Notes: generated by a model from the sequence alone, not told the origin. A DNA stretch of 44,552 bases from Prevotella sp. (GCA_017847725.1 JAGAXW010000023.1:1-44552), one strand, 5' to 3'; counted from the first letter of the stretch, positions 1-8,503 are shown. A program made the numbers and translations.

Positions 1-1
1 G

Positions 2-706
2 AACGAGAAAGTCTCCATCACTGTCGAGAATTCTACCGAGTTTAAAGCCGGTGATATAGGCAAGTATCTGACTGGATTTGAAGTGTTAAATCCCGATTTG
101 GTGATTTGTCATTTAGATTCCAAAGCTTCGATGCAGATTGATCTTTCTATCAACAAGGGCCGCGGCTATGTCCCCGCTGATGAGAATCGCGAGTTCTGTA
201 CCGATGTCAATGTGATAGCTATCGACTCAATCTACACTCCAATCCGCAACGTCAAGTACAGCGTAGAGCCCTATCGTGTCGAGCAGAAGACCGACTACGA
301 CAAGCTCGTGCTGGAGGTGACGACGGATGGTTCCATACACCCGAAGGATGCCTTGAAGGAGGCTGCCAAAATCCTCATCTACCACTTCATGCTCTTCTCC
401 GACGAGAAGATTACCCTTGAGAATAATGACGTCGAGGGCAATCAGGAGTTCGATGAGGAAGTGCTGCACATGCGTCAGCTGCTGAAGACCAAGCTGGTAG
501 ACATGAACCTCTCGGTTCGTGCCCTCAACTGTCTGAAGGCTGCCGACGTCGAGACCCTTGGTGATCTCGTACAGTACAACAAGACCGACCTTCTCAAGTT
601 CCGCAACTTCGGTAAGAAATCGCTCACTGAGCTTGATGATTTGCTCGAGAGTCTGAATCTGTCGTTTGGAACCGATATTTCAAAATACAAACTTGATAAA
701 GAGTAA
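2..706 (+). CDS. rpoA: DNA-directed RNA polymerase subunit alpha (5'-truncated)
   Basis: This is the C-terminal two thirds of the RNA polymerase alpha subunit, which assembles the core enzyme and touches regulators and upstream DNA. The frame is open from base 2, so the start lies before the window. The visible part covers the end of the N-terminal dimerisation/assembly domain (for example the RGYVPADEN stretch), an acidic linker, and the C-terminal domain with two helix-hairpin-helix segments near the end ([20 protein letters not shown] and [19 protein letters not shown]). The stop TAA is at 704-706. rplQ follows after 8 bases, the conserved order at the end of the alpha operon. Identification is secure; only the 5' part is missing because of the window edge. 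Confidence 0.97.
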   Translation, partial: NEKVSITVENSTEFKAGDIGKYLTGFEVLNPDLVICHLDSKASMQIDLSINKGRGYVPADENREFCTDVNVIAIDSIYTPIRNVKYSVEPYRVEQKTDYDKLVLEVTTDGSIHPKDALKEAAKILIYHFMLFSDEKITLENNDVEGNQEFDEEVLHMRQLLKTKLVDMNLSVRALNCLKAADVETLGDLVQYNKTDLLKFRNFGKKSLTELDDLLESLNLSFGTDISKYKLDKE

Positions 707-714
707 GAACAAAA

Positions 715-1227
715 ATGAGACACGGAAAGAAATTCAATCATCTGGGCCGTACTGCTGACCACCGCCGTGCCATGCTTGCCAACATGGCCATCTCGCTGAT
801 CATGCACAAAAGAATCACTACGACCCTCGCCAAGGCAAAGGCACTCAAGAAATATGTTGAGCCGCTCATCACGCGCTCTAAGGACGACAGCACCAACAGC
901 CGTCGTGTAGTCTTCAGCTACCTCCAGAACAAGGAGGCTCTGAAAGAGCTCTTCGGCCCGGTAGCCCAGAAGGTAGGCGACCGTCCTGGTGGCTATACCC
1001 GCATCATCAAGCTTGGCTTCCGTCAGGGCGATGCTGCAGAGAAGGCTTTCATCGAGCTCGTAGACTTCGACGAGAACATGCTCAAGACTCCGAAGGCTGA
1101 GGCCAAGAAGACTCGCCGTTCACGCAAGTCTGCCGCTAAGGCTGAAGCTCCCGCTGAGGAGGCTCCGAAGGCTGAGGAAGCTCCCGCTGCTGAGGCACCT
1201 GCTGCCGAGGAGGCAAAGGCTGAGTAA
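715..1227 (+). CDS. rplQ: 50S ribosomal protein L17
   Basis: L17 is a structural protein of the large ribosomal subunit. The N-terminal 120 residues match the family closely ([20 protein letters not shown], then the [19 protein letters not shown] helix). The protein is 170 residues, longer than the roughly 120-130 of many bacteria. The surplus is a low-complexity tail from about residue 125 rich in Ala, Glu and Lys with repeated EAP/AEE units; such extensions occur in Bacteroidota. It is cotranscribed with rpoA and closes the operon, since a strong hairpin follows its stop. Confidence 0.97.
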   Translation: MRHGKKFNHLGRTADHRRAMLANMAISLIMHKRITTTLAKAKALKKYVEPLITRSKDDSTNSRRVVFSYLQNKEALKELFGPVAQKVGDRPGGYTRIIKLGFRQGDAAEKAFIELVDFDENMLKTPKAEAKKTRRSRKSAAKAEAPAEEAPKAEEAPAAEAPAAEEAKAE

Positions 1228-1250
1228 TATTTCAGAGAGATTCTATATAG

Positions 1251-1286
1251 AGTGGGGCGCTGTCATCTGGCTGTGCCCCACTTTTT
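1251..1286 (+). terminator. Rho-independent terminator of the rpoA-rplQ operon
   Basis: The arms AGTGGGGC (1251-1258) and GCCCCACT (1275-1282) form a perfect 8-bp stem followed directly by TTTT. It lies 24 bases after the rplQ stop and ends the ribosomal operon. Confidence 0.85.
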
Positions 1287-1318
1287 ATTAAGAGTATAGT
1301 ATATGATTCTTGAATAGG

Positions 1319-3043
1319 ATGCGGAAGATAATTGTATTCATTGCCTTTGTATTTACGTTAGCTTCATGCAGTTGGGACCATACGTTCCCCAAATTGTTAG
1401 TAGAGGCAGACAGTTTGCTAATGAGAGGAGCTTATATAGAAGCGGACAGCCTGTTGGCATTGTATGACAGCACTTCTACAGACAATAGTGAAGCATCGGC
1501 AAACTATCGCCAGTTGTTGCGTGTAGGAAGATTGTTTGTCGATGAGAATTTGTCAACGTCCGACTATTCTCTTGTTGATAGTTTGTGTCGTTATTATGAA
1601 TACAAAGGGTCACTTGACAAGTATGCAAAAGCTTTATGCTTTATGGGGGCAGTATATCAGGTAAGTGATGATTATCCATCGGCAATGGATTCCTATCTGA
1701 AAGCAAAAGATAAAGCAGAAAGTTGTGGAGACCGTTTTCTGATGTGCTGGATACTTCAATGTATTGGAAATTTGTATTTTGCTCAGCACATGTACGAGGA
1801 TTGTGTTGATTTCTATTATAAATATTATAATCTGTCCCAAAGTAATAATGATACACTAAGAATGGCTTTGTCTTCTTTTGATATGGCCAGAGTTTATACT
1901 ATTCAAAATAATGTGGATAGTATACTATTCTATTATAATAAATCCATAGATTTGGCGAAGCACACCCAGTGTCCAGAAAATATAATACCTGCGGCACAGA
2001 GAAATGTATGTGATATTTACATTCAAATAGGACAATATGAGAAAGCCCGTGAATATTTATCCAGCGATTCATTATGTGATGCCAACTGGGCTTATTGGTA
2101 TTTGGGCCAGAATCGAGTAGATTCTGCTGTCGTCTATTTTGAGAAAATACGGGATCGTTATGGAGTATATGGTCAAGAAGAAATATATAGGCATTTAGCT
2201 CAGTTAGAAGAGCGCCAATATAATGTGTTGAATTCATTGGCATATTATAAGAAACTACAGGCTGTGACAGATTCTATAAAGAGACTGTCACAAGTAGTCG
2301 AAACAAAGAAAATAAATGCACAATATAATTTTAGCAAGATAAAGAGAGAACGTGATAATATAGAAAAACATAGTAAGAATATTGAAGCACTTTTGTATAT
2401 TCTTTTCTTTCTTTTTGTTTTTCTTGTAATACTAGGAATATATATATGGAAGTATAATAAGCAAAAGCATAGTGCGGAGATTGCTCAGGAAAAGCTACTG
2501 CGTCATATTGAGGAAGAGAAATATAGCCAAAGTATTGTTCAAGTAGATAAGAATAAAAGGCGGATAGCCGAGTTGGAATCCTTACTGCGTGATGCGGATA
2601 AACGTAATGATACTAATGCAATAACCATGATAGAGTTGGATGCTGAACAATTGAGGACTGAAAACATGAAGATAGAAGCTTACCATCGTAAGCAGAAATA
2701 TCTGTTGAATGAGTTTACCAATACCTCCTTATATATGAGGATAAAGAAATATGCAGGTAATGATGGTTTCCATCTGACCGAAGAAGAATGGCAAGAAGTG
2801 GGAGAAGGTATTGATACTGTTTACGACAACTTTACTCAAAGATTATTTGCATTAGTTAGTTTGTCTGATGTAGAACTTAAAACATGCTATTTAATTAAGT
2901 TAAGAATATCACCAGCTGATATTGCAGTAATGTTGTTTAAAAGCAAAGCGGCAATCACTATGCTTCGACAGCGGCTATATGAGAAAATTACACATAAAAA
3001 GGGAACGGCCAAACAAATGGACGAGTTTGTGTTAAATTTCTGA
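1319..3043 (+). CDS. Membrane-anchored TPR protein with C-terminal helix-turn-helix-like domain
   Basis: The product is 574 residues from the ATG at 1319; an upstream in-frame TTG at 1310 is less likely. It begins with a lipoprotein-like signal (charged start, hydrophobic stretch, LASC lipobox near residue 17). TPR-like helical pairs follow to about residue 330 (for example MLCWILQCIGNLYFAQHMYE-type units). One transmembrane segment lies near residues 357-378 (LLYILFFLFVFLVILGIYIW) and a charged coiled coil follows. The last 60 residues look like a DNA-binding helix-turn-helix of the LuxR/SusR kind (LSDVELKTCYLIKLRISPAD). This layout is a common Bacteroidales sensor/regulator type: periplasmic TPR input, cytoplasmic HTH output. 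The ligand is unknown. The gene is visibly richer in A and T than rpoA and rplQ, which suggests transfer. It lies before a secreted barrel gene at 3184, a possible target. Confidence 0.72.
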   Translation: MRKIIVFIAFVFTLASCSWDHTFPKLLVEADSLLMRGAYIEADSLLALYDSTSTDNSEASANYRQLLRVGRLFVDENLSTSDYSLVDSLCRYYEYKGSLDKYAKALCFMGAVYQVSDDYPSAMDSYLKAKDKAESCGDRFLMCWILQCIGNLYFAQHMYEDCVDFYYKYYNLSQSNNDTLRMALSSFDMARVYTIQNNVDSILFYYNKSIDLAKHTQCPENIIPAAQRNVCDIYIQIGQYEKAREYLSSDSLCDANWAYWYLGQNRVDSAVVYFEKIRDRYGVYGQEEIYRHLAQLEERQYNVLNSLAYYKKLQAVTDSIKRLSQVVETKKINAQYNFSKIKRERDNIEKHSKNIEALLYILFFLFVFLVILGIYIWKYNKQKHSAEIAQEKLLRHIEEEKYSQSIVQVDKNKRRIAELESLLRDADKRNDTNAITMIELDAEQLRTENMKIEAYHRKQKYLLNEFTNTSLYMRIKKYAGNDGFHLTEEEWQEVGEGIDTVYDNFTQRLFALVSLSDVELKTCYLIKLRISPADIAVMLFKSKAAITMLRQRLYEKITHKKGTAKQMDEFVLNF

Positions 3044-3138
3044 TAACATTTGCTTCTTGACAGTTCACAGTCTGTTAATATATCCAAAGTGTAAACAAAT
3101 TGTGAATTCTGCTTGGATATCATTACTTCAGAAAGTCT

Positions 3139-3146
3139 TATCTTTG
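3139..3146 (+). promoter_or_regulatory. Bacteroidota -7 promoter box before 3184
   Basis: TATCTTTG fits the -7 consensus TAnnTTTG and lies 37 bases before the ATG at 3184. No clear TTTG is found at the usual -33 spacing; the nearest is CTTG at 3112-3115, about 23 bases away. Confidence 0.5.
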
Positions 3147-3183
3147 CATCCGAAAGTTGAACGATATACGGAAGTAAAGAAGA

Positions 3184-3705
3184 ATGAAAAAACTATTATT
3201 AGCATTGCTGCTTGTCTGTACGTTGAATGCACAGGGTCAGTGCGCAGCTGATGGAGAGAAAAAGTCATTACGCATGAGTATTGAGCTGGGTATGCAGACG
3301 TCATTACGGAATAAGGGGATGACGATGCATGGATATCACCTGGATCTGGGAGTGGTTGTATATAAGCACCTGTCTGTATTGGGCGGCCTTGACATCCTGA
3401 GCCACCATCTGCGACAAGACGGCACAAAAAGCTACTACAATAGTGTCGACTTAGGCGGAGGCCTGATGTATGACTTTATAGACAAGCCGAGTTATTCGCT
3501 GCCGTTGAAGCTGAAAATCGGTTCCACCATCGGCAGTCCAGACTGGAAACATACTTTTTATGATACCTCTCTGTCGTGGAACCAACTCTTTGGAAAGTCG
3601 AAAGTTGCAGGGGTCTTGGGCATAGGCTACCGTTATGAGAAGTCGCGAAACGATTTGATGCCAAGTCATGGCTTTGTCTATTTTACAGCAGGAATAAAGT
3701 TGTAA
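3184..3705 (+). CDS. Small secreted, probably outer-membrane beta-barrel protein
   Basis: The protein is 173 residues with a clear signal peptide (MKKLLLALLLVCTLNAQGQC, probable cleavage around residues 18-20). The remainder alternates polar and hydrophobic residues in short strands ending in aromatic or glycine turns (HLDLGVVVYKHLSVLGGLDI, GVLGIGYRYEKS). It finishes in FVYFTAGIKL, typical of the last strand of a small outer-membrane barrel. About eight strands can be counted, the size of an OmpA/OmpW-like 8-strand barrel. No enzyme motif is seen. It has its own -7 box and a strong terminator, so it appears monocistronic. Function unknown; the upstream TPR/HTH regulator may control it. Confidence 0.65.
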   Translation: MKKLLLALLLVCTLNAQGQCAADGEKKSLRMSIELGMQTSLRNKGMTMHGYHLDLGVVVYKHLSVLGGLDILSHHLRQDGTKSYYNSVDLGGGLMYDFIDKPSYSLPLKLKIGSTIGSPDWKHTFYDTSLSWNQLFGKSKVAGVLGIGYRYEKSRNDLMPSHGFVYFTAGIKL

Positions 3706-3746
3706 TCCTTAGCAGACGCTATTCCCCATTTCTTACAGAGGTGAGA

Positions 3747-3793
3747 GCAGGGATTCCCTAAACGATTTTGAGGGAATCCCTGCTTTTGTTTTT
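3747..3793 (+). terminator. Strong hairpin terminator, copy 1 of a repeated element
   Basis: GCAGGGATTCCCT (3747-3759) and AGGGAATCCCTGC (3771-3783) make a perfect 13-bp stem with an 11-base loop, followed by TTTTGTTTTT. It ends the 3184 gene. The hairpin and about 25 bases before it (from roughly 3721, including CTTACAGAGGTGAGAG) recur almost unchanged at 5314-5390. Confidence 0.9.
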
Positions 3794-4187
3794 AACGCGA
3801 GTTCGATGCACAAAATGTAGCTTCATAGATACATGTATATCATTGAAGTCTAATATTTACCACGGCCGTCGCACGATATGAACTTAGGCTCTCCAGACGG
3901 TGAAATATCTGGTGTAGATGATGGTACAACCTAATTTGATAGATAGCACCCACCAGGACTGCATGCCTGTGTTCTCCAAAACTTAGTTTCACGCCTAAAA
4001 CACAGTCACATAGAGTAATACGAGCTTTTGTGAACCTTGTTTTTTTTAAGGAGTTCGGTGTTTATATCAAAATACTTTATGTGGAACTACGCGAGTCCGT
4101 CGAATTCATGTTGTTTTTAGGAAAACCCAGCGGGTGGGTCATAGAGTCTGGAAAAAGACCCTTGTGCGAACTTTTTCCACCCGAAAG
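3794..4187. other. Gene-free spacer with two inverted repeats
   Basis: No convincing gene or tRNA is seen here on either strand. Two palindromes stand out. One is at 3821-3848, centred on ATACATGTAT and flanked by CTTCA and TGAAG. The other pairs CGGGTGG (4131-4137) with CCACCCG (4177-4183), enclosing a second perfect stem GGAAAAAG (4150-4157) and CTTTTTCC (4171-4178). The latter ends 4 bases before the -33 box of the next promoter, so it could be an operator or the terminator of an upstream transcript. Confidence 0.4.
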
Positions 4188-4219
4188 TTTGGTTGGCTCA
4201 GAAATAATTTCTATTTTTG
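4188..4219 (+). promoter_or_regulatory. Bacteroidota promoter (-33/-7) for the 4364 lipoprotein
   Basis: TTTG (4188-4191) and TATTTTTG (4212-4219) match the -33 and -7 consensus with a 20-base spacer. Transcription would start near 4223, giving a leader of about 140 bases. Confidence 0.7.
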
Positions 4220-4363
4220 CGCCCAACAGAGGAAAAGGCATTTTATTGTGCGAGTTGTGACGACAATATCTACATTAAATAACTCCCATGCTGCATCCGT
4301 CCGAGATAATAAAAGTAAAATAGCCGAATTAGGGAGACAGGAGGCAAAAAATGATAAAAAGTT

Positions 4364-5233
4364 ATGAAGAAATTATTAAACCTATTTTGTGTGGCACTCA
4401 TCGCAGTTTCCGCAATGTTCGTATCATGCAGCTCCGACAGCAACAATGACGACTCCGCAGGAGGCCCGTTAGACACCCCCAAGTACGAGAGTAGCAGTGC
4501 CCTGTACAACATAACTGACGCCAACAGTGCCTACAAGTCCATCGAGTTCACTGCCAGCGGCAACTACGTTATCACCAAGAATACAGGCAGCCGCGCTGCC
4601 GCACCGACATTCATCAGCCCCATAGATGCTACCCGTAGTGTCACCTACCAGAACATCATTTACGGCACCTATACCAAGAACGGTGATACCTACGTGCTCG
4701 ATGGCTTTGGCACCATCACTGTCAAGGGAGGCGCTAATAATGCCGTTTCGCTCGACATTACCACCACCGACGGCACCCAGATTACCGTAGGAGCACAGCC
4801 TCAGGCTCAGTATTCTTCCAGTACTAAGACCAATATGCTTTGTCGCACGTGGATTTTCTCTAAGATCCGCGTCAGTGGCTCCTACCAAGGCACATCCTTC
4901 GACCGTACCTTCAATACGTATGAAGAGTACGATAAGGAGATGCGCGGTGGTGACGGTGGGTCTGTCTATCCCCAGCAGGTCATCTTTACCAAGTCAGGAA
5001 CTTATGTTGTGTTCTACACCAACGGTATGCTGGCTGTCTCCACTTGGAAATGGGACAACGAAGAAGCAGGAACAGCCCGTTATTCTTGGAACTATGAGTC
5101 CCTCAACGACCCAAGCAAGTCAGGCACTATCAATATTGCTTTCGAGGGCAGTCAGCTGCTTATCACCGAGAGCGTAAGCGGAGGCCAAGGCACCACTATC
5201 AGCGTAGTCTACTACCTCGTCGAGGTCCAATAG
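4364..5233 (+). CDS. Secreted lipoprotein of unknown function, two beta-rich halves
   Basis: The protein is 289 residues with a lipoprotein signal peptide (MKKLLNLFCVALIAVSAMFV, lipobox VSC near residues 20-22), then a Ser/Asn/Asp-rich linker SSDSNNDDS of the kind that favours surface display. The mature part is beta-rich and seems to hold two halves. In residues 40-145, strand pairs such as YKSIEFTASGNYVITKN, YGTYTKNGDTYVLDGFGTI and VSLDITTTDG resemble lipocalin-like domains of Bacteroidales lipoproteins. In residues 155-289, RTWIFSKIRVSG, VIFTKSGTYVVFYTNGML and LLITESVSGG follow the same pattern. No catalytic motif is visible. AGGAGG lies about 24 bases before the ATG, too far for an ordinary ribosome site. 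It has its own promoter and terminator. Confidence 0.7.
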   Translation: MKKLLNLFCVALIAVSAMFVSCSSDSNNDDSAGGPLDTPKYESSSALYNITDANSAYKSIEFTASGNYVITKNTGSRAAAPTFISPIDATRSVTYQNIIYGTYTKNGDTYVLDGFGTITVKGGANNAVSLDITTTDGTQITVGAQPQAQYSSSTKTNMLCRTWIFSKIRVSGSYQGTSFDRTFNTYEEYDKEMRGGDGGSVYPQQVIFTKSGTYVVFYTNGMLAVSTWKWDNEEAGTARYSWNYESLNDPSKSGTINIAFEGSQLLITESVSGGQGTTISVVYYLVEVQ

Positions 5234-5268
5234 CCCTGTACCGTTATCATCAAACATCTCTATACTCG

Positions 5269-5304
5269 CGCCCATCGTAACATCTGCTACGTGGGCGTGT
5301 TTTT
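5269..5304 (+). terminator. Terminator of the 4364 lipoprotein gene
   Basis: CGCCCATCGTA (5269-5279) pairs with TACGTGGGCG (5288-5297) with one bulge, followed by TGTTTTT. It lies 36 bases after the stop. Confidence 0.7.
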
Positions 5305-5340
5305 GGTGTTATACCATTCCTCTTCTTACAGAGGTGAGAG

Positions 5341-5389
5341 AGTAGGGGATTCCCTAAACGATTTTGGGGGAATCCCTGCTTTTGTTTTT
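5341..5389 (+). terminator. Terminator-like repeat, copy 2
   Basis: GGGATTCCC (5346-5354) pairs with GGGAATCCC (5368-5376) across a loop with the same core as copy 1 (AAACGATTTTG), followed by TGCTTTTGTTTTT. The preceding 27 bases also match copy 1. Here it lies after another terminator and directly before the next gene's promoter, so it is redundant as a terminator, which suggests a dispersed repeat. Confidence 0.75.
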
Positions 5390-5400
5390 AGGAAAATGAT

Positions 5401-5408
5401 TACCTTTG
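5401..5408 (+). promoter_or_regulatory. -7 promoter box before 5436
   Basis: TACCTTTG fits TAnnTTTG. The nearest TTTG upstream (5381-5384) lies in the T-run of the repeat hairpin, 16 bases away, shorter than usual. Start would be near 5412, giving a leader of about 24 bases. Confidence 0.5.
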
Positions 5409-5435
5409 CAATGTGAAACTTTAAATATTGAAGGA

Positions 5436-6275
5436 ATGAAGAAAATTGCGTTTATGATAACTGGTGCGGTTCTGCTGATGAGCAGTTGTGGCACGTATAC
5501 AGGACAGGGCGCTGTCGTGGGCGGCTCGTTTGGTGCCGTGTTGGGGTCGGCCATCGGTGGCGTTGCCGGCGGCTGGCGAGGCAGCGACATCGGTACGATA
5601 GTCGGTATGGCCAGCGGTGCTGCGATAGGTGCCTCTGTCGGTGCTGCTGCCGACCAACAGGAGGCCGAGAAGTATGAGCAGTACCGTCGTGAGCGTGAAG
5701 CACGCCGTGCACAACGAGACTATGGCTATCAGCAGGATGAGCGCGTGGACCAGAGCGGCTACGATGCCACAAACAGTGGCGACGACCGTATCGACTTTGA
5801 TGCCCCCGGTCCTCGTGGAGGCAACACGGCTTCTCCCCGCAGTGGAGGCTACACGGCTGCCGTTCCCCAGTCCTATGACCCTGTGCCCTCCCGTGTCGAG
5901 CCTGGCTACAGCATCAAGTACAACTCACTGATAGAGATTCGTAATGCCCGCTTTATCGATGCCGACCACGACGGTGTGATTCGGCGTGGCGAAGAGTGCC
6001 GCGTGACGTTTGAGATTATGAACCGCTCCTCAATGACACTCTACGACGTACAGCCAATGGTGTTCGAGACATCGGGCAACAAGCACATCCGTATCTCTCC
6101 CAACCTGCACGTCGAGAGCATTGCCCCCAACAGTGGTGTGCGTTATACAGCCACCGTGCTGGCCGACAAGAAACTGAAGGACGGGCAGGTGGTCATACGT
6201 GTTGCCGTGGCCCAGGGTAATCACGAAATCACTTCACAGGTGAAGGAATTCACCGTGACGACGAGCAAGCATTAG
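5436..6275 (+). CDS. Glycine-zipper lipoprotein with C-terminal beta-sandwich domain
   Basis: From the ATG at 5436 the protein has 279 residues; an upstream TTG overlaps the -7 box and is rejected. It opens with a lipoprotein signal (MKKIAFMITGAVLLMSSC, cysteine near residue 18). Residues 25-70 form a glycine zipper of GxxxG type (GAVVGGSFGAVLGSAIGG, GMASGAAIGASVGAA) that probably inserts in a membrane. A charged helix (QQEAEKYEQYRREREARRAQ) and a disordered Gly/Ser/Pro linker follow. The last 110 residues look like an immunoglobulin-like or CARDB-type fold (IEIRNARFIDADHDGVIRRG, then VRYTATVLADKKLKDGQVVI). An envelope structural or stress role is a guess. Convergent with rlpA. Confidence 0.7.
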   Translation: MKKIAFMITGAVLLMSSCGTYTGQGAVVGGSFGAVLGSAIGGVAGGWRGSDIGTIVGMASGAAIGASVGAAADQQEAEKYEQYRREREARRAQRDYGYQQDERVDQSGYDATNSGDDRIDFDAPGPRGGNTASPRSGGYTAAVPQSYDPVPSRVEPGYSIKYNSLIEIRNARFIDADHDGVIRRGEECRVTFEIMNRSSMTLYDVQPMVFETSGNKHIRISPNLHVESIAPNSGVRYTATVLADKKLKDGQVVIRVAVAQGNHEITSQVKEFTVTTSKH

Positions 6276-6309
6276 AGGGGTCAGGATTCTTCATGCGAAA
6301 GTAAAGGAC

Positions 6310-6846
6310 TTACCGTTTCTTCTTATGTTGCGGTGAGTCTTTTTTCGTATCTCTCCAATCGGGAGTCTGGGCTGGTGCACCGTCGTTGGTTTCCAGGTCA
6401 AGCTCCGGCAGCTCTATCTCGTCTGTAGGCAAGAACGGGACAACGAAATCGGAGACTTTCTGGACAATAACCACCGCTACCCCCTGAGAGATGATACCCA
6501 ACTCCTTGGCGGCTCGCCATGACAGGTCGATGAGTCTTCCTCTTACAAAGGGGCCTCTGTCGATGACGCGCACAATGACACTGCACCCGTTGGCCGGGTT
6601 GTAGACACGCAGTCTTGTGCCAAACGGATAATAGCGGTGGGCACAAGTCAGGCTGTCTGCATGCAGGCGCTCGCCGCTGGCAGTCTTCTTGCCGCTGAGC
6701 CTCTTGGCATAGTAGGATGCCTTGCCTTGTTGTAGGGATTGGGAGTAGGAAAAAGAGAGAAAATGGGAGATGAAGAGGGCGCAACACAGAACGGCCGTTC
6801 GTGGTGAAAGTATGTGTGCTATGATGTTTCTTCTTCTATCTCCCAT
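6310..6846 (-). CDS. rlpA: RlpA-like septal ring lytic transglycosylase/lipoprotein-type protein
   Basis: RlpA proteins have a double-psi beta-barrel that in some bacteria cleaves naked glycan strands at the division septum. The 178-residue product has a hydrophobic export segment near residues 17-35 and no lipobox at the usual spot. The RlpA core spans residues 40-140: [19 protein letters not shown], then [19 protein letters not shown], then [20 protein letters not shown]. The Asp-Arg-Gly-Pro-Phe motif and the conserved His of the family are present. No SPOR domain follows; the end is a short charged tail. It lies downstream of gdhA on the same strand. Whether it is an active enzyme cannot be judged here. 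Confidence 0.88.
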   Translation of the reverse strand: MGDRRRNIIAHILSPRTAVLCCALFISHFLSFSYSQSLQQGKASYYAKRLSGKKTASGERLHADSLTCAHRYYPFGTRLRVYNPANGCSVIVRVIDRGPFVRGRLIDLSWRAAKELGIISQGVAVVIVQKVSDFVVPFLPTDEIELPELDLETNDGAPAQTPDWRDTKKDSPQHKKKR

Positions 6847-6873
6847 TATCTCTTAAAATGTTATATAATGCCT

Positions 6874-6904
6874 CTTGGCTTCGCCGAGCTATACAATGCC
6901 CTGT
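6874..6904. repeat. 31-bp direct repeat, copy 1 (displaced copy of the gdhA 3' end)
   Basis: Thirty-one bases are identical to 6923-6953. On the minus strand they hold the last four codons and stop of gdhA (Gln-Gly-Ile-Val-stop) plus 16 bases of 3' flank. This copy is outside the gene, 49 bases from the genuine end. The flank holds the weak palindrome CTCGGC-GAA-GCCAAG. Confidence 0.85.
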
Positions 6905-6922
6905 TCTCACGGGCGTATATAC

Positions 6923-6953
6923 CTTGGCTTCGCCGAGCTATACAATGCCCTGT
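6923..6953. repeat. 31-bp direct repeat, copy 2 (overlaps the gdhA stop)
   Basis: This copy contains the real gdhA stop (6938-6940). It lies in a larger imperfect palindrome reading GTATA...TATAC around the CTCGGC-GAA-GCCAAG core. Confidence 0.85.
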
Positions 6954-8275
6954 GCCAGCATGGCCTTGGCCACCTTCATGAAGCCGGCAACATTGGCTCC
7001 CTTCACGTAGTTGATGTAGTCGCCTTCTCTACCGTACTTCACACACTGGGCGTGGATGCCCGACATAATCTGATGCAGCTTCTGGTCGACCTCAGCCTCA
7101 GTCCATGCGATGCGCATCGAGTTCTGGGTCATCTCCAGACCGCTGGTAGCCACGCCACCGGCATTGACAGCCTTACCTGGAGCAAACAGCTGACCGGCAG
7201 CGATAAACTTGTTGACAGCATCGGCCGTGCAGCCCATGTTTGACACCTCGGCTACGCAGAGCGGCTTCTGAGCCAGTATCTTGTCGGCGTCGTCGCCGTT
7301 GAGCTCATTCTGGGTGGCGCAAGGCAGGTAGATGTCGGCCTTCTGCTCCCAAGGCTTCTTGTTGGCAAAGAACTGGCTGCCGGGGAACTCGTCGGCATAG
7401 GGCTGGCAGACATCGTTGCCCGAGGCCCGGAGCTCCAGCATGTATTCAATCTTCTCGTCGTCCAGTCCGGCCGGGTCGTAGATATATCCGTCGGGACCGC
7501 TGATGGTGATAACCTTGGCTCCCAGTTCGGTAGCTTTCTTGGCAGCGCCCCAGGCCACATTGCCGAAACCAGAGAGGGCAACCGTCTTTCCCTTGATGTC
7601 GAGTCCGTGCTCCTCCATCATCTGGTGGACAAAATAGAGGGCGCCAAAGCCGGTAGCTTCAGGACGCAGGATGCTGCCGCCCCACTCAAGTCCCTTACCG
7701 GTAAGTGTAGCGCCGTGGAACTGGCTGGTCAGTTTTTTATACATGCCAAAGAGATAGCCGATTTCGCGTCCGCCAACACCGATGTCGCCAGCGGGAACGT
7801 CCATGTCAGGACCTATCACCTTATATAGTTCACACATGAAAGCCTGACAGAAACGCATGATTTCTGCGTCGCTCTTGCCGCGGGGAGCAAAGTCGGAACC
7901 GCCTTTGCCGCCGCCCATGGGCAGTGTGGTGAGTGCGTTCTTGAAAGTCTGCTCGAAGCCGAGGAACTTCAAGATGCTCAGATTCACCGAGGGATGGAAG
8001 CGCAGTCCGCCTTTGTATGGGCCGATGGCGCTGTTGAACTGCACGCGGTAGCCGATGTTTACCTGTACTTCGCCCTTGTCGTCGACCCAGGGCACACGGA
8101 ATGTCGTGATGCGCTCGGGCTCCACGATGCGCTCTACAATCTTGGCCTTCTCAAATTCAGGATGCTGATTGTACACATCCTTGATAGACTCAAGCACTTC
8201 GCGTACAGCCTGAAGGAACTCTACTTCGCCCGGATGCTTCTGCTCCAAGCCTTGCATGATTTTCTCTACATTCAT
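6938..8275 (-). CDS. gdhA: NADP-specific glutamate dehydrogenase
   Basis: This enzyme makes glutamate from 2-oxoglutarate and ammonia in the cytoplasm, the main ammonium assimilation route in many gut Bacteroidales. The 445-residue length is normal for the hexameric class. Visible signatures are the dimerisation/substrate domain with PYKGGLRFHPSVNLSILKFL and LPMGGGKGGSDFAPRGKS (catalytic Lys region near residues 110-130), GPDMDVPAGDIGVGGREIGY, and the Rossmann fold with ALSGFGNVAWGAAKKATELG near 235. The C-terminus keeps NAGGVATSGLEMTQNSMRIA. The gene stands alone with a well-formed promoter on the minus strand at 8334-8364. Its last codons are duplicated downstream. Confidence 0.97.
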   Translation of the reverse strand: MNVEKIMQGLEQKHPGEVEFLQAVREVLESIKDVYNQHPEFEKAKIVERIVEPERITTFRVPWVDDKGEVQVNIGYRVQFNSAIGPYKGGLRFHPSVNLSILKFLGFEQTFKNALTTLPMGGGKGGSDFAPRGKSDAEIMRFCQAFMCELYKVIGPDMDVPAGDIGVGGREIGYLFGMYKKLTSQFHGATLTGKGLEWGGSILRPEATGFGALYFVHQMMEEHGLDIKGKTVALSGFGNVAWGAAKKATELGAKVITISGPDGYIYDPAGLDDEKIEYMLELRASGNDVCQPYADEFPGSQFFANKKPWEQKADIYLPCATQNELNGDDADKILAQKPLCVAEVSNMGCTADAVNKFIAAGQLFAPGKAVNAGGVATSGLEMTQNSMRIAWTEAEVDQKLHQIMSGIHAQCVKYGREGDYINYVKGANVAGFMKVAKAMLAQGIV

Positions 8276-8333
8276 AGTATAAAGATTTTAATAGTTTTAA
8301 GTAAAATAATATCATATTGTCATCAAGACAACG

Positions 8334-8364
8334 CAAAAGTAGGTTATTTTATTGGAATGGCAAA
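8334..8364 (-). promoter_or_regulatory. Promoter of gdhA
   Basis: On the minus strand TTTG (8364-8361) and TACTTTTG (8341-8334) match the -33 and -7 boxes with a 19-base spacer. The leader is about 55 bases. Confidence 0.75.
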
Positions 8365-8503
8365 GAAAATCAGCGAAAAAATTATCGAAAATGCTACATT
8401 TTGCTAATTCTGCCATACCGCAGCAGTACGCCTACTGCACTACAAAGTTACAAATTTTTTTGAATAAACGGCACATTCTGTCAGAAATTCGTGAAAAAAA
8501 TAC

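Noticed and set aside
3794-4363. tRNA or small RNA gene, and a 76-codon frame at 4030
   Set aside because: No cloverleaf could be drawn, and the frame overlaps the promoter with no signal or motif.
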